From an uncultured Actinomyces sp. (GTDB lineage: Bacteria; Actinomycetota; Actinomycetes; Actinomycetales; Actinomycetaceae), in NCBI GenBank assembly GCA_902373545.1, contig CABKMZ010000063.1, positions 1 to 11,469 of the forward strand: a DNA stretch of 11,469 nt, read 5' to 3'. Each line of letters opens with the position of its first letter. Within the stretch, counting starts at the first letter, position 1. Below, in pieces: positions 1 through 6,743 of the stretch. Position numbers and translations under genes: made by a program. Below the pieces are notes generated by a model. The model was not told the origin of the DNA. It was given only the letters and a program-made list of their open reading frames with translations, and ran no database searches.

Positions 1-1612
1 CGTCGAGGACGTCGGCGATGCCGTCGAACATGGCGAGCTGGCGGTCCCACTGGGCCAGCGTCGCGGCGGGCTTGATCCCGGCCTCGCCGGCGACGGCGGA
101 GATGTGGACGCGCAGCTCAGGCAGGGCCTGAGCCAGCCGGTTGACGCGCACGAGAGCGTCGGAGGCCTGCTCGTCTGAGGTCAGGATCGCCGAGGACCAG
201 GCGGAGGATGCGCCTGCGCTCAGGCGGCCGGAGTCGAGGGCTTCGCGCAGGAGAGCACGGGCGCTCTCGCCCTGGTCCGTGGCGATGTCGAAGAGGGCCT
301 GTTCAGACAGGCGCACGCGCGTCGTTGGCGCGTCGTCACCGCTGGTGAGGTCTGTCAGGGCACGCAGCGCGTCGGCCGCGCACACGCCGAAGCGGCCGTA
401 GGGCTCGTGCAGGGCGCGGGCGTAGGAGTCCAGGGAGGAGCGCACATGGCGCAGCCTCTGACGCATCGCGTCGACGGCCTCCTGGTCGACGACGGGCGCC
501 ATGTCGTCGATCGCTTCCTTGACGCGAGCGGCCAGGGAGCGCCTCGCGTCGGAGTATCCGTCAATGTTGGCGACGACGTCGGACAGGCCCAGGTCCGCCA
601 GGCGCGAGTAGGCGGCGATCGAGCGCGAGGGCGCGGTGGACACATGCAGGACGGAACGCCCGGTCGCGGCGGCGTCCGCGAGGATCGCGGCCACGATGGA
701 GGCGTCGTCGCTGTGGGCGGGAACGTCGATGAGGACGGAGCGCCCCTCGGAGGCGGCTTCGACGGCATCCTGCTGGACGGGGATCAGGTCACCGACGCCC
801 TTCTCGGCCCAGGGGTCACGGTCGCCGGGGTTGCGCGTCAGGGGATCGCCTGTCAGGTCGCGCAGCGCGTCCTGGTCCCCGGCGAGCGCGCGGATGACCA
901 TGGAGTCAGCCAGGGCCTCGATGTCGGAGTCGAGGCTGGCGGACAGGGGGCCCGCGGGGTGACTGAAGAGGCCGACGACCAGCTCGTCGCGCAGTTCGAA
1001 GCGCGCCAGGACGCCGCAGGCCTGGCGCAGGGCGCTCATGGCCTGGGAGGAGGAGAATCCGTGGTGTCCGGTGGCCTGGGCGAGAATGTCGCGCCCGTCG
1101 ATGTCGACGCCGGCGCCGCGCAGGGCGTTTTCGAGCTCGGGGGCCAGCAGCGCGCCGTGTCCGACGGCGATGAGCACGTCGTCGTCGCGCCGCACGAGGC
1201 GCACGGGGCGCAGGAGGGCGGGGGCGGTGATGATCTCGGTCCCGTGTCGCCACGACGCGGTTCCAATGGCCAGGTGGATGGGCCCTGTGCCGTGCGCGGC
1301 GGAGCGCTCCTCGGAGCGGGCGATGATCGCTCGGGCCCGGCCGAGCGCGCGTCCTAGGGCGATGGGTTCGCGAATGAGCAGGCTGAGGCGCACCGGGTGT
1401 TCGGTGAAGAGCTGGGCCAGGCCGCCGGGGTGGGCCTCGGTCAGCGACAGCGTCGGCAGGTTCTTGCTGTCGGCGGCGATGGTCTCCTCGAGTCGTGTGC
1501 GCCACGCGGTGCGCGCCTGACCGACAAGGGTGGTCGGGTGCGTCGACGTGGACGAGGCCTCGGTGACCTCGGGCTCTGGAGCGGAACGGCGCGAAAAGAT
1601 ACTAGGAACCAC
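1..1612 (-). CDS. Large helicase-like protein (DUF4011/AAA, DNA2/NAM7-like), N-terminal part, partial
   Basis: The frame stays open for 537 codons from a GTG at 1612-1610 to the left edge, so the gene is cut by the window. The start is a GTG preceded by GGGTGG and gives MVPSIFSRRS; it is easy to miss because it is not ATG. Residues about 45-200 contain LSLTEAHPGGLAQLF, RLSLLIREP and APALLRPVRL, which I recognise as the N-terminal region of actinobacterial proteins annotated as superfamily I DNA/RNA helicases with DUF4011-type ends. At about residues 292-302 the place expected for a Walker A loop reads VLIDVPAHSDD, with no GxGK[S/T], so any ATPase activity of this first module is doubtful; a conventional module may lie beyond the edge. 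It sits 25 nt downstream of the EamA gene and is probably cotranscribed with it. The family call rests on remembered motifs, and the cellular role is unknown. Confidence 0.62.
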   Translation of the reverse strand, partial: MVPSIFSRRSAPEPEVTEASSTSTHPTTLVGQARTAWRTRLEETIAADSKNLPTLSLTEAHPGGLAQLFTEHPVRLSLLIREPIALGRALGRARAIIARSEERSAAHGTGPIHLAIGTASWRHGTEIITAPALLRPVRLVRRDDDVLIAVGHGALLAPELENALRGAGVDIDGRDILAQATGHHGFSSSQAMSALRQACGVLARFELRDELVVGLFSHPAGPLSASLDSDIEALADSMVIRALAGDQDALRDLTGDPLTRNPGDRDPWAEKGVGDLIPVQQDAVEAASEGRSVLIDVPAHSDDASIVAAILADAAATGRSVLHVSTAPSRSIAAYSRLADLGLSDVVANIDGYSDARRSLAARVKEAIDDMAPVVDQEAVDAMRQRLRHVRSSLDSYARALHEPYGRFGVCAADALRALTDLTSGDDAPTTRVRLSEQALFDIATDQGESARALLREALDSGRLSAGASSAWSSAILTSDEQASDALVRVNRLAQALPELRVHISAVAGEAGIKPAATLAQWDRQLAMFDGIADVLD

Positions 1613-1637
1613 GTTTCCACCCTACGGCAGTAGCCCC

Positions 1638-2555
1638 TTATTGTGTGACGCGGCGCGCCCGGATGAGGTCGACCAGGGAAATGGTCACAACAGCTCCGAT
1701 GATGAGGGCCATGCCGACGATGTCGGCACCCGTGTAGGAGCTTCCCATGATGAGGGCGGAAAAGCCGGTGGCAGCGATGGGTTCGACGCATCCCACGAGC
1801 GACGCGCGCACGGGTCCGATGCGGTCCACGCCCCACAGGTAGGCGGTGAAGGCGACAGCGGTGCCCAGCACGACCGTGATGACCATGGCGAGTACAACGT
1901 CGGGCGTCCACGTGATCGAGTAGCGCCACACGCGCCCGCCGAGGCCCACCCCGGCTCCAGCGATGATCAGGCCGTAGCCGACGACGAGCTGTGCGCCGTA
2001 GGCTGCGATGAGGCGCGCCGGTAGGAGCGTGTAGGTCGCGAGCGTGAGGGCGGCGACGGCTCCCCAGGCGAGCGTGACGGGCGTGAGAGCGAGGGTATCC
2101 AGTGACCCGTGCGTGGAGAGCAGAAAAGTGCCGGACAGGGCCAGGACGATGGCGACGACCTCGGCGGCGCGCGGCCAGCGGCGGTGGCTCAGGCACACCC
2201 AGACGACGATGAGAATGAGGCCGAGGTATTGGAGGACGGTGCCGGTACCGGCGTTGGATGCGCGGATGACCTCCATGTAGCTAATTTGACAGGCGGCGAG
2301 GCCGAAGAGGGCGTAAACGACGAGGGTGCGCCAGTTGCGCGCGCTCGTGACGAGCTCACGATGGGCGGGGGTGATCCCACGCGAGCGAGCCAGGGCGGAG
2401 GCGATGGTGAGCACACCGGCAGTGAACATGCGACAGAAGCTAATGAGGGTGAGCTCAATGCCGTGGCCGGTCATCAGATAGTCGGCGGACACACCGGAGG
2501 CGCCCCAGCAGAGGGCGGCCACAATGGTCACAATGTACCCGACGGCATTGCGCAT
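1638..2555 (-). CDS. EamA/DMT-superfamily membrane transporter
   Basis: The 305-residue protein is almost entirely hydrophobic, with about ten predicted membrane segments in two EamA halves (roughly residues 6-146 and 160-294). The second half carries the typical RIGPVRASLVGCVEPIAAT stretch, with the Glu-Pro pair (258-259) inside a membrane helix. This is the standard size and layout of drug/metabolite transporters that export amino acids or other metabolites; the substrate cannot be read from sequence. The ATG at 2555 is supported by GAGGGG about 7 nt upstream. Its 5' end lies only 16 nt from the displaced tRNA-Arg 3' end at attL. Before the element inserted, the gene therefore followed the tRNA directly and may have used its promoter. 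The helicase-like gene follows after 25 nt. Confidence 0.9.
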   Translation of the reverse strand: MRNAVGYIVTIVAALCWGASGVSADYLMTGHGIELTLISFCRMFTAGVLTIASALARSRGITPAHRELVTSARNWRTLVVYALFGLAACQISYMEVIRASNAGTGTVLQYLGLILIVVWVCLSHRRWPRAAEVVAIVLALSGTFLLSTHGSLDTLALTPVTLAWGAVAALTLATYTLLPARLIAAYGAQLVVGYGLIIAGAGVGLGGRVWRYSITWTPDVVLAMVITVVLGTAVAFTAYLWGVDRIGPVRASLVGCVEPIAATGFSALIMGSSYTGADIVGMALIIGAVVTISLVDLIRARRVTQ

Positions 2556-2570
2556 GAAAGCCCCTCAACA

Positions 2571-2612
2571 GTGCCCCCGAGACGATTCGAACGTCCGACA
2601 CCCGCTTTAGGA
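2571..2612 (-). repeat. attL: displaced 3' part of tRNA-Arg
   Basis: This 42-bp stretch is identical to 9732-9773. It corresponds to the tRNA-Arg(CCT) sequence from the anticodon to the discriminator base plus one flanking base. Identity ends at 2612 (GGAT here against GGAG in the tRNA copy) and at 2571 (A precedes here, T there). No 5' half is present, so it is not a functional tRNA. It marks the left junction and sits directly before the EamA gene. Confidence 0.93.
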
Positions 2613-2722
2613 TGGCAGGGGACGGCTTTCTGGTTCTTTATCCCTCCCTTTGCCGTGATTCTGCGGGTTTCTCGGAGGCTCAGTGTTGCTGTATGTTGTT
2701 GATTGTCGCTCTATGTTGCTCT

Positions 2723-2760
2723 CAAAGAGAGTAGATAAGAGAGTAGATCTACTCTCTTTG
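2723..2760. repeat. Left arm-type integrase sites (three copies)
   Basis: CAAAGAGAGTAGAT lies at 2723-2736 and is followed at once by AAGAGAGTAGAT at 2737-2748, a tandem period of 12 bp. The same 14-mer lies in inverted orientation at 2747-2760, overlapping by two bases. The last two copies form a perfect 22-bp palindrome at 2737-2758. The set matches copies at the right end, at the int start and inside rep. The position about 110 bp from the att core fits arm-type binding sites for the N-terminal domain of the integrase. The inverted copy also encodes the last three integrase residues and its stop codon. Confidence 0.75.
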
Positions 2761-3948
2761 GGTCAGAGTCTCTACTGCCTCCATCATAGGACGAACGTTC
2801 ACATGATCTGTGTACGCACGGGCGTTGACCTTCTCAGTGTGTCCGAAGTATGCAGCTCTGATGTCCGGGCGGAGGTGAGGCGCGGTGATCGTGTTGAGTG
2901 CTCCTCGCCAGGCGTGTGAGCGGATTTTCTTGAGGAAGGCGAGGTCTTCGGATGTGCCCGCTACACCCTCGTAGTAGTCCCGTACCGCCTTGTGCACACC
3001 TGCCTTATCCCAGGGCTTGCCTGAGTTCGGCTGTGGGATGACGAGTTCCTCATCCTTACCCTTACGTGCAAGAAGGCGCTTTCCGACCTCGGGCACAAGT
3101 ACGGGGATTGTTCGTCCTACTTTTGTTTTCGATATCTCGGGCCTGACGGTTACCCATACGACATCGTGGCTATCTTGGGTCACGTCTGCCCATATGATCT
3201 GCCGAGCTTCAGAGGCTCTGAGTCCTGTCGCGAGCTGTAACTCAGTGAGTTGGATGATTCTTGCGTGCCGGGCTTTCGCTTCGCGTTTGTGTGCTTGAGG
3301 CACGTTCTCCTTACCTGGCATCGGGGAATCAGGGTCATCGGTGAGTACATAATCAAGAAATGCCTGCCACTCTGCTTGTGTGGGGTAGTACTTGCCTTCG
3401 CTGTTCTCAGATTTCAGGAAGTCGAACGACATTCCTCGGATGGGGTTCGATGAGGTGAGCTGATGGACGATGAGTTGTCCGAATAGGTAATTTGATACCA
3501 CAGAGCGGGTCTGTCGGGCCGTCTCCGGGCCTATCTCCTTGGAGATGTCCTTAAGCGTGCGAATGAGCGATGAGGCGCTTGTGGCGGCGCTGATGGACAT
3601 TCCTCGTGTGTAGCGCCTGTAGTGGGCCATGACCTCTAGATAGCGGGCACGTGACGCTTTGGAGAGTCTCTTTTCTTTGATGGCAGGCTCAACCTCACGG
3701 TCGATGAAGTCTGTGATGGAGTCAGCGGGCGTCCAGGCTGTCGCGTCTGAGGTTGCACGCTTGATTTGCTCAGCCTTCTCAAAGGCCCTCCGGCGGGCTT
3801 CACCAACGGTTCTCGCTTGTGTTCGTTTCGCATAGAGTCGGCCCTCAAAGTCACGCACACGCCAGCGCAGTTCGTATCCAGTCTCGGTCTTGCGGGGCGT
3901 GACTGACTTGATGGTATCTTCGCCTGGTTGTAGTTTCGCTCGTCCCAT
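2749..3948 (-). CDS. int: Tyrosine recombinase / integrase
   Basis: This 399-residue site-specific recombinase is expected to integrate and excise the element at tRNA-Arg. Residues about 1-65 are a basic arm-site-binding domain and about 75-175 the core-binding SAM-like domain. The catalytic domain shows Arg244 in TGLRASEARQI, a lysine at 274 or 276 in SKTKVGRTIPVL, His345 and Arg348 in SHAWRGAL, His370 in YFGHTEKV, and the nucleophile Tyr379 in ARAYTDH. The full catalytic set is present at the usual length, so it should be active. No ribosome-binding site precedes the ATG at 3948; an arm-type repeat occupies 3951-3964 instead, so the mRNA may be leaderless or poorly translated and could be autoregulated. 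The stop codon lies in another arm repeat. Integrated, transcription points through attL into the EamA gene. Confidence 0.96.
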   Translation of the reverse strand: MGRAKLQPGEDTIKSVTPRKTETGYELRWRVRDFEGRLYAKRTQARTVGEARRRAFEKAEQIKRATSDATAWTPADSITDFIDREVEPAIKEKRLSKASRARYLEVMAHYRRYTRGMSISAATSASSLIRTLKDISKEIGPETARQTRSVVSNYLFGQLIVHQLTSSNPIRGMSFDFLKSENSEGKYYPTQAEWQAFLDYVLTDDPDSPMPGKENVPQAHKREAKARHARIIQLTELQLATGLRASEARQIIWADVTQDSHDVVWVTVRPEISKTKVGRTIPVLVPEVGKRLLARKGKDEELVIPQPNSGKPWDKAGVHKAVRDYYEGVAGTSEDLAFLKKIRSHAWRGALNTITAPHLRPDIRAAYFGHTEKVNARAYTDHVNVRPMMEAVETLTQRE

Positions 3949-3950
3949 AC

Positions 3951-3964
3951 CAAAGAGAGTAGAT
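3951..3964 (+). repeat. Arm-type site overlapping the integrase start region
   Basis: A perfect CAAAGAGAGTAGAT copy begins two bases upstream of the integrase ATG. It covers the place where a leader or ribosome-binding site would be, and a possible -10 (TATCGT on the minus strand, 3974-3969) lies just upstream. Binding of integrase here would be expected to repress int; this is inference from position. Confidence 0.65.
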
Positions 3965-3976
3965 TGTTACGATAGG

Positions 3977-4005
3977 TTGTGCAACGTTGACTGTTGTTGT
4001 AAACT
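3977..4005 (+). promoter_or_regulatory. Predicted rightward promoter for the structured leader, alpA-like gene and rep
   Basis: TTGTGC (3977-3982), a 17-bp spacer and TAAACT (4000-4005) form a reasonable actinobacterial promoter, predicting a start near 4011-4013. The region also holds the palindrome CAACGTTG (3983-3990) and GTTGTGCAAC (3976-3985), possible operator sites between the divergent int and alpA-like units. Prediction by eye only. Confidence 0.45.
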
Positions 4006-4010
4006 AAGAG

Positions 4011-4310
4011 CGCGCTGGAAAATCCAGTGTGGCTGCCTTCGTGAGGTAATGGCTCACGTCGGAGAAAGTGGTCATTCCACCCGCCACCGAGTCCCCTGTC
4101 GGTGGTGACGAAAACAGCTAAGGGGTTAGGCCGTACGGGGCCATGCGATAGAGCCGCGCCGTACCAGATCCGATGCCTGGAGATTCCCCCGGGTTCGGTG
4201 AGGAAAAGCAGGGAATCCCGCCCTGAGCTGGGTCGCTGACTTCTTGGGGACGTACGGTGGGTGACAGCGTCACATCGATAGTTTTGCAGCCTTCTCCTTA
4301 TCGGGAAGGA
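4011..4310 (+). ncRNA. Highly structured int-alpA intergenic RNA or leader
   Basis: The 369-nt gap between int and the alpA-like gene has no credible ORF but many helices. Consecutive hairpins are 4015-4028, CGTGAG/CTCACG (4040-4045/4053-4058), GTGG/CCAC (4068-4080) and a 9-bp stem at 4082-4107. A long-range helix pairs 4115-4124 with 4221-4230 (nine pairs, one mismatch) and encloses two hairpins: GTACGG/CCGTAC (4133-4164) and GATTCCC/GGGAATC (4182-4217). GTGAC/GTCAC (4261-4273) follows. This is a multibranched fold rather than a lone terminator. The position between an integrase and an AlpA-like gene in an actinobacterial element matches the context of the published int-alpA RNA motif; I could not test the match. 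It could alternatively be a DNA-level regulatory or origin region. The exact ends are guesses. Confidence 0.5.
4295..4310 (+). promoter_or_regulatory. Shine-Dalgarno of alpA-like gene in a small hairpin
   Basis: The ribosome-binding site GGGAAGGA lies 7-8 nt before the ATG at 4318. TCCTT at 4295-4299 can pair with AAGGA at 4306-4310 across a six-base loop, which would hide the site. It may act as a translation switch linked to the structured leader. Confidence 0.35.
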
Positions 4311-4317
4311 ACTGTCG

Positions 4318-4539
4318 ATGACTGTACCCTTTTTGCCGGACTCTGTACCGGCTAACCCCTATTTGCTCAACACTGAGCAGGCTGGCGAATTTCTCTCAAT
4401 CTCGCCTAAAACGCTGCGTACCTGGCGTTGTCGTGGGCGAGGACCCGCTTTCGTCGTCATCTCGGGTCGTTCTGTTCGTTACCGCGTTGAGGACCTCAAA
4501 GCCTGGGCTGACGCTCGTCTTGTTGGAGCTGCCAAATGA
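4318..4539 (+). CDS. AlpA/excisionase-family helix-turn-helix protein
   Basis: This 73-residue protein has the MerR-like winged helix-turn-helix of small excisionases and AlpA regulators. LLNTEQAGEFLSISPKTLRT (residues 16-35) is the helix-turn-helix, WRCRGRGPAFVVISGRSVRY is the turn and wing, and VEDLKAWADAR is the closing helix. Such proteins bend DNA at attachment sites to favour excision and often control the neighbouring operon. The ATG at 4318 has a good ribosome-binding site (AAGGA, 7 nt upstream). Its stop overlaps the rep start as ATGA (4536-4539), so rep is translationally coupled and the pair would be expressed together after excision or induction. The size is normal for the family. 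Whether it acts as excisionase, rep regulator or both is not visible. Confidence 0.85.
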   Translation: MTVPFLPDSVPANPYLLNTEQAGEFLSISPKTLRTWRCRGRGPAFVVISGRSVRYRVEDLKAWADARLVGAAK

Positions 4540-6677
4540 GCACTCCGACCGCTACCCCTTTTTCCCCTTCCCCGAGCACATCCCCAAAGGGAGTAGATCA
4601 GCTTGCCCGCGTAGCGGGCAAGCCCTCGCACGAAAACGACTATTTTTCGTCATCGGAAGCGAACGAAAAACCGGGGTCTGAGGCCATTTCAGAGCAACCA
4701 AAAAAAGCAGTCGTTTCAGTCGTTTTTGATTCTTCGACCCCTACTTTTGCTAGTGATTCCAACGATAATGCGCGGGACACTGGGCTTGTGTCCCGCGCAG
4801 TCGTTCCAGTCGTTTTTGGGAGCGAAGCGACCGAAAACGACCAGAACGACTCCTCTTCAACCACACCTGCAACCACACCTGAAGCACTGCGCCTCCTGGC
4901 TCTCGTCGGCACTGACGATGACCCGTATCAGGATGGGGGTCCGTGGGCTTACGCGAACGATCCGGGGGGTCGCGTCTTCATGATCACGCAAAACCTTGAG
5001 CACCCTTCTACAGGTCAGACGTTGATCACCACGGAGCAGGTGGAGAAGGCTGTTGTCAAAAAGGGTGTGAAGCAGTACGCCTGGATTTTGCATGACAAGG
5101 ACGTGTACACGGCTGCCGAGGTCGCCAAGAACCCGGCCCTCGTCCAGGGTTCGCCTAAAGCCCCTCATGTCCACGTTGTCATCCAGCGGTCCTCTTTCGC
5201 GTCAATTGCTCAGGTAGCTCGGGCGTTTGGGGTGCCACCGCAGTGTGTGGAGTCAAAGCCCCCTTCGTCGTTCCTTGATCTCGTCGAATACCTCACGCAT
5301 GAAAACTCCAAGCAGCAGCAAGCGGGGAAGCACTTGTACGAGGACTCGGAGGTGCAGGCCACTCCTCACTGGGACTGGCGCTCGGAACTGGAGGCACACA
5401 AGGAGGCTCGTCAGGAGAAGGCTCTGTCGAAGAACCTGCGTAAGCGGCGCGATGAGGCTGCCCTGAAGATTTCGCTCGGGGAATGGACGCCGGATTACGT
5501 CCGTGAACGCGACCGTGAGCTGTGGACCGCGCCCGGCGTGATGAAGCATCTCCAGGCCATGCGCTACGACTGGCTGGTTCACCAGACCCCGCCGGGTCAG
5601 GTGCTCAATTTCTACATCTGCGGGGAAGGCGGTGTCGGCAAAGATTTGCTGGCAGCGGCGTTGGCACGTTCCCTGAACCCTGGGGCGGAGAAGCCGTACT
5701 TCACCATCGGCGGCGAAAACGTGAGCTTCGAACATTACGACGGCGAAGAGATTGTCATTTGGGAGGATTTTCGCCCGTACTCGATGATCGAGACGTGCCG
5801 CAAGGATCGCGGTCTGCTCTTCCGCATTCTTGGTCCGTACCGCGACTCGGCGAAGAAGATTATCGTCAACGTCAAGGGCTCGGACACCCAGTTGATCAAC
5901 CGGGTGAACATCGTAACTGGTCCAGAGAGCTACACGACGTTCCTCGATGGCCTCGCCGGTGAGTATGACCAGTTTGTTCGTGAGACAGGTCTGATGGTTC
6001 GGCGAACGTCGGAGAACAAGTCGCAGGCATATCGGCGCTTCCCCGTCATCATTCCGGTGACCGAAGGTGAATTCTCGATCTACGTCAACAAGGGGTTCCT
6101 GGAGGGTACGCGTGAGTACTTCCAATATGAGAAGCACGAGCATCTGCGCCAAAGCCTGGAGCAGCTCACTCGTCGGTGCGAACTGATCGAAGACCGCGCT
6201 CGCGCCGACCAGATCTATAACGAGATCTCGGCGCAGACCGTTGTGCCTGTCGTGGAACAGCACGCGCGTCTCACTGGCGCGAACCGTAAACACATTGCGC
6301 CCGAAGTGGTCCTCGCAGAGTTCACGCAGGAGGGGCAAGTCGTTGTGCCACCAGAACCGACGCCGGAGGAGATCGCCGCTCAGAAGCAGCGTGAAGCTGA
6401 TGAGCAGGCTCAGGTTGCTGAACAGCTTCGTAAAGCTCGTATGGAAGAGGAGCGACAAGCTGCCGAGATCAAGGCTGCTGCGGACCAGCGCAAGGCTGCT
6501 GAGCTGGCCCGGAAGCAACGTGAGCAGGAAGTGATCGACGCGAAGAAGGCCGAACTTGCGGCTGCTGGAGAGATTCGCTTGTTGTCCTCGGTTCAGGTCA
6601 AGTGGGTGAATGACGAACCGCGCGCGGTGGTTCCTTCGTCATCGTCTCCAGAGCAGACCTCGCCTTGGCAAATCTGA
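4536..6677 (+). CDS. rep: Rolling-circle replication initiator: HUH endonuclease (Rep_2-like) fused to SF3-type helicase
   Basis: The 713-residue protein has four parts. Residues 1-125 are a low-complexity Ser/Thr/Pro-rich extension whose DNA carries iterons and hairpins. Residues about 140-285 are the nicking domain, with the HUH motif HVHVVIQ (His211, His213) and EYLTHENSK (251-259), where Tyr252 is the likely nucleophile and Tyr268 an alternative. Residues about 340-480 are an ATPase: Walker A GEGGVGKD (363-370, Lys369), Walker B EEIVIWED (404-411) and a motif-C-like RVNIVTGPES (456-465). Residues about 607-672 are a charged Glu/Lys/Arg/Ala coiled coil. The combination is that of CRESS-virus Reps and related bacterial plasmids, and should nick the origin and unwind the element for rolling-circle replication of its circular form. 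The start overlaps the alpA-like stop (ATGA). Function is well supported; subfamily is less sure. Confidence 0.9.
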   Translation: MSTPTATPFSPSPSTSPKGVDQLARVAGKPSHENDYFSSSEANEKPGSEAISEQPKKAVVSVVFDSSTPTFASDSNDNARDTGLVSRAVVPVVFGSEATENDQNDSSSTTPATTPEALRLLALVGTDDDPYQDGGPWAYANDPGGRVFMITQNLEHPSTGQTLITTEQVEKAVVKKGVKQYAWILHDKDVYTAAEVAKNPALVQGSPKAPHVHVVIQRSSFASIAQVARAFGVPPQCVESKPPSSFLDLVEYLTHENSKQQQAGKHLYEDSEVQATPHWDWRSELEAHKEARQEKALSKNLRKRRDEAALKISLGEWTPDYVRERDRELWTAPGVMKHLQAMRYDWLVHQTPPGQVLNFYICGEGGVGKDLLAAALARSLNPGAEKPYFTIGGENVSFEHYDGEEIVIWEDFRPYSMIETCRKDRGLLFRILGPYRDSAKKIIVNVKGSDTQLINRVNIVTGPESYTTFLDGLAGEYDQFVRETGLMVRRTSENKSQAYRRFPVIIPVTEGEFSIYVNKGFLEGTREYFQYEKHEHLRQSLEQLTRRCELIEDRARADQIYNEISAQTVVPVVEQHARLTGANRKHIAPEVVLAEFTQEGQVVVPPEPTPEEIAAQKQREADEQAQVAEQLRKARMEEERQAAEIKAAADQRKAAELARKQREQEVIDAKKAELAAAGEIRLLSSVQVKWVNDEPRAVVPSSSSPEQTSPWQI
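4585..4598 (+). repeat. Arm-type repeat variant inside rep
   Basis: CAAAGGGAGTAGAT differs at one position from the arm-type 14-mer found at both element ends and at int. It lies in the low-complexity 5' coding region of rep, two bases before a perfect 10-bp hairpin. It may let integrase touch the origin region, or be chance, because it also codes for PKGVDQ. Confidence 0.45.
4601..4851 (+). other. Predicted replication origin (hairpins plus iterons) embedded in rep
   Basis: Two perfect hairpins occur: GCTTGCCCGC/GCGGGCAAGC (4601-4610/4614-4623, loop GTA) and a 12-bp stem (4769-4780/4788-4799, loop TGGGCTT). Around them are seven copies of a 9-mer, AGTCGTTTT. One is reversed (4633-4641), two are forward in tandem (4709-4726), two are forward in tandem (4799-4816) and two are reversed in tandem (4834-4851); members of each pair are spaced exactly 9 bp. 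An 8-bp inverted repeat lies at 4643-4650/4663-4670. A stem-loop with iterons is the usual design of origins used by HUH/SF3 Reps. It falls inside the protein's low-complexity extension, where codons are free to carry DNA signals. Which loop is nicked is unknown; I see no CRESS TAGTATTAC or pMV158 TACTACG. Confidence 0.65.
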
Positions 6678-6743
6678 CCCAAAACTTGCCCTCAATCCTC
6701 GCCGTCTGGGCAGCGGCATTTATACGAAGAAAAGGAGGACATC

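Noticed and set aside
407..1357. Long plus-strand open frame of 316 codons
   Set aside because: Gly/Val/Asp-rich shadow of the minus-strand helicase-like gene, a common artefact in high-GC DNA; the minus frame matches a known protein style.
2571..2644. Second tRNA-Arg gene at the left end
   Set aside because: Only the anticodon-to-3' portion matches; the sequence beyond 2612 cannot form the 5' acceptor or D-arm, so it is an att remnant.
2692..2718. Two TATGTTG copies 20 bp apart near attL
   Set aside because: Short and only two copies; could be a binding site but not distinguishable from chance.
2723..2760. CRISPR-like or tandem repeat array
   Set aside because: Repeats are 12-14 bp with no spacers of uniform length and no cas genes; the distribution fits integrase arm sites.
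5253..6518. 421-codon minus-strand open frame opposite rep
   Set aside because: Antisense shadow of rep, which has clear HUH and Walker motifs; no ribosome-binding site or domain in the antisense product.
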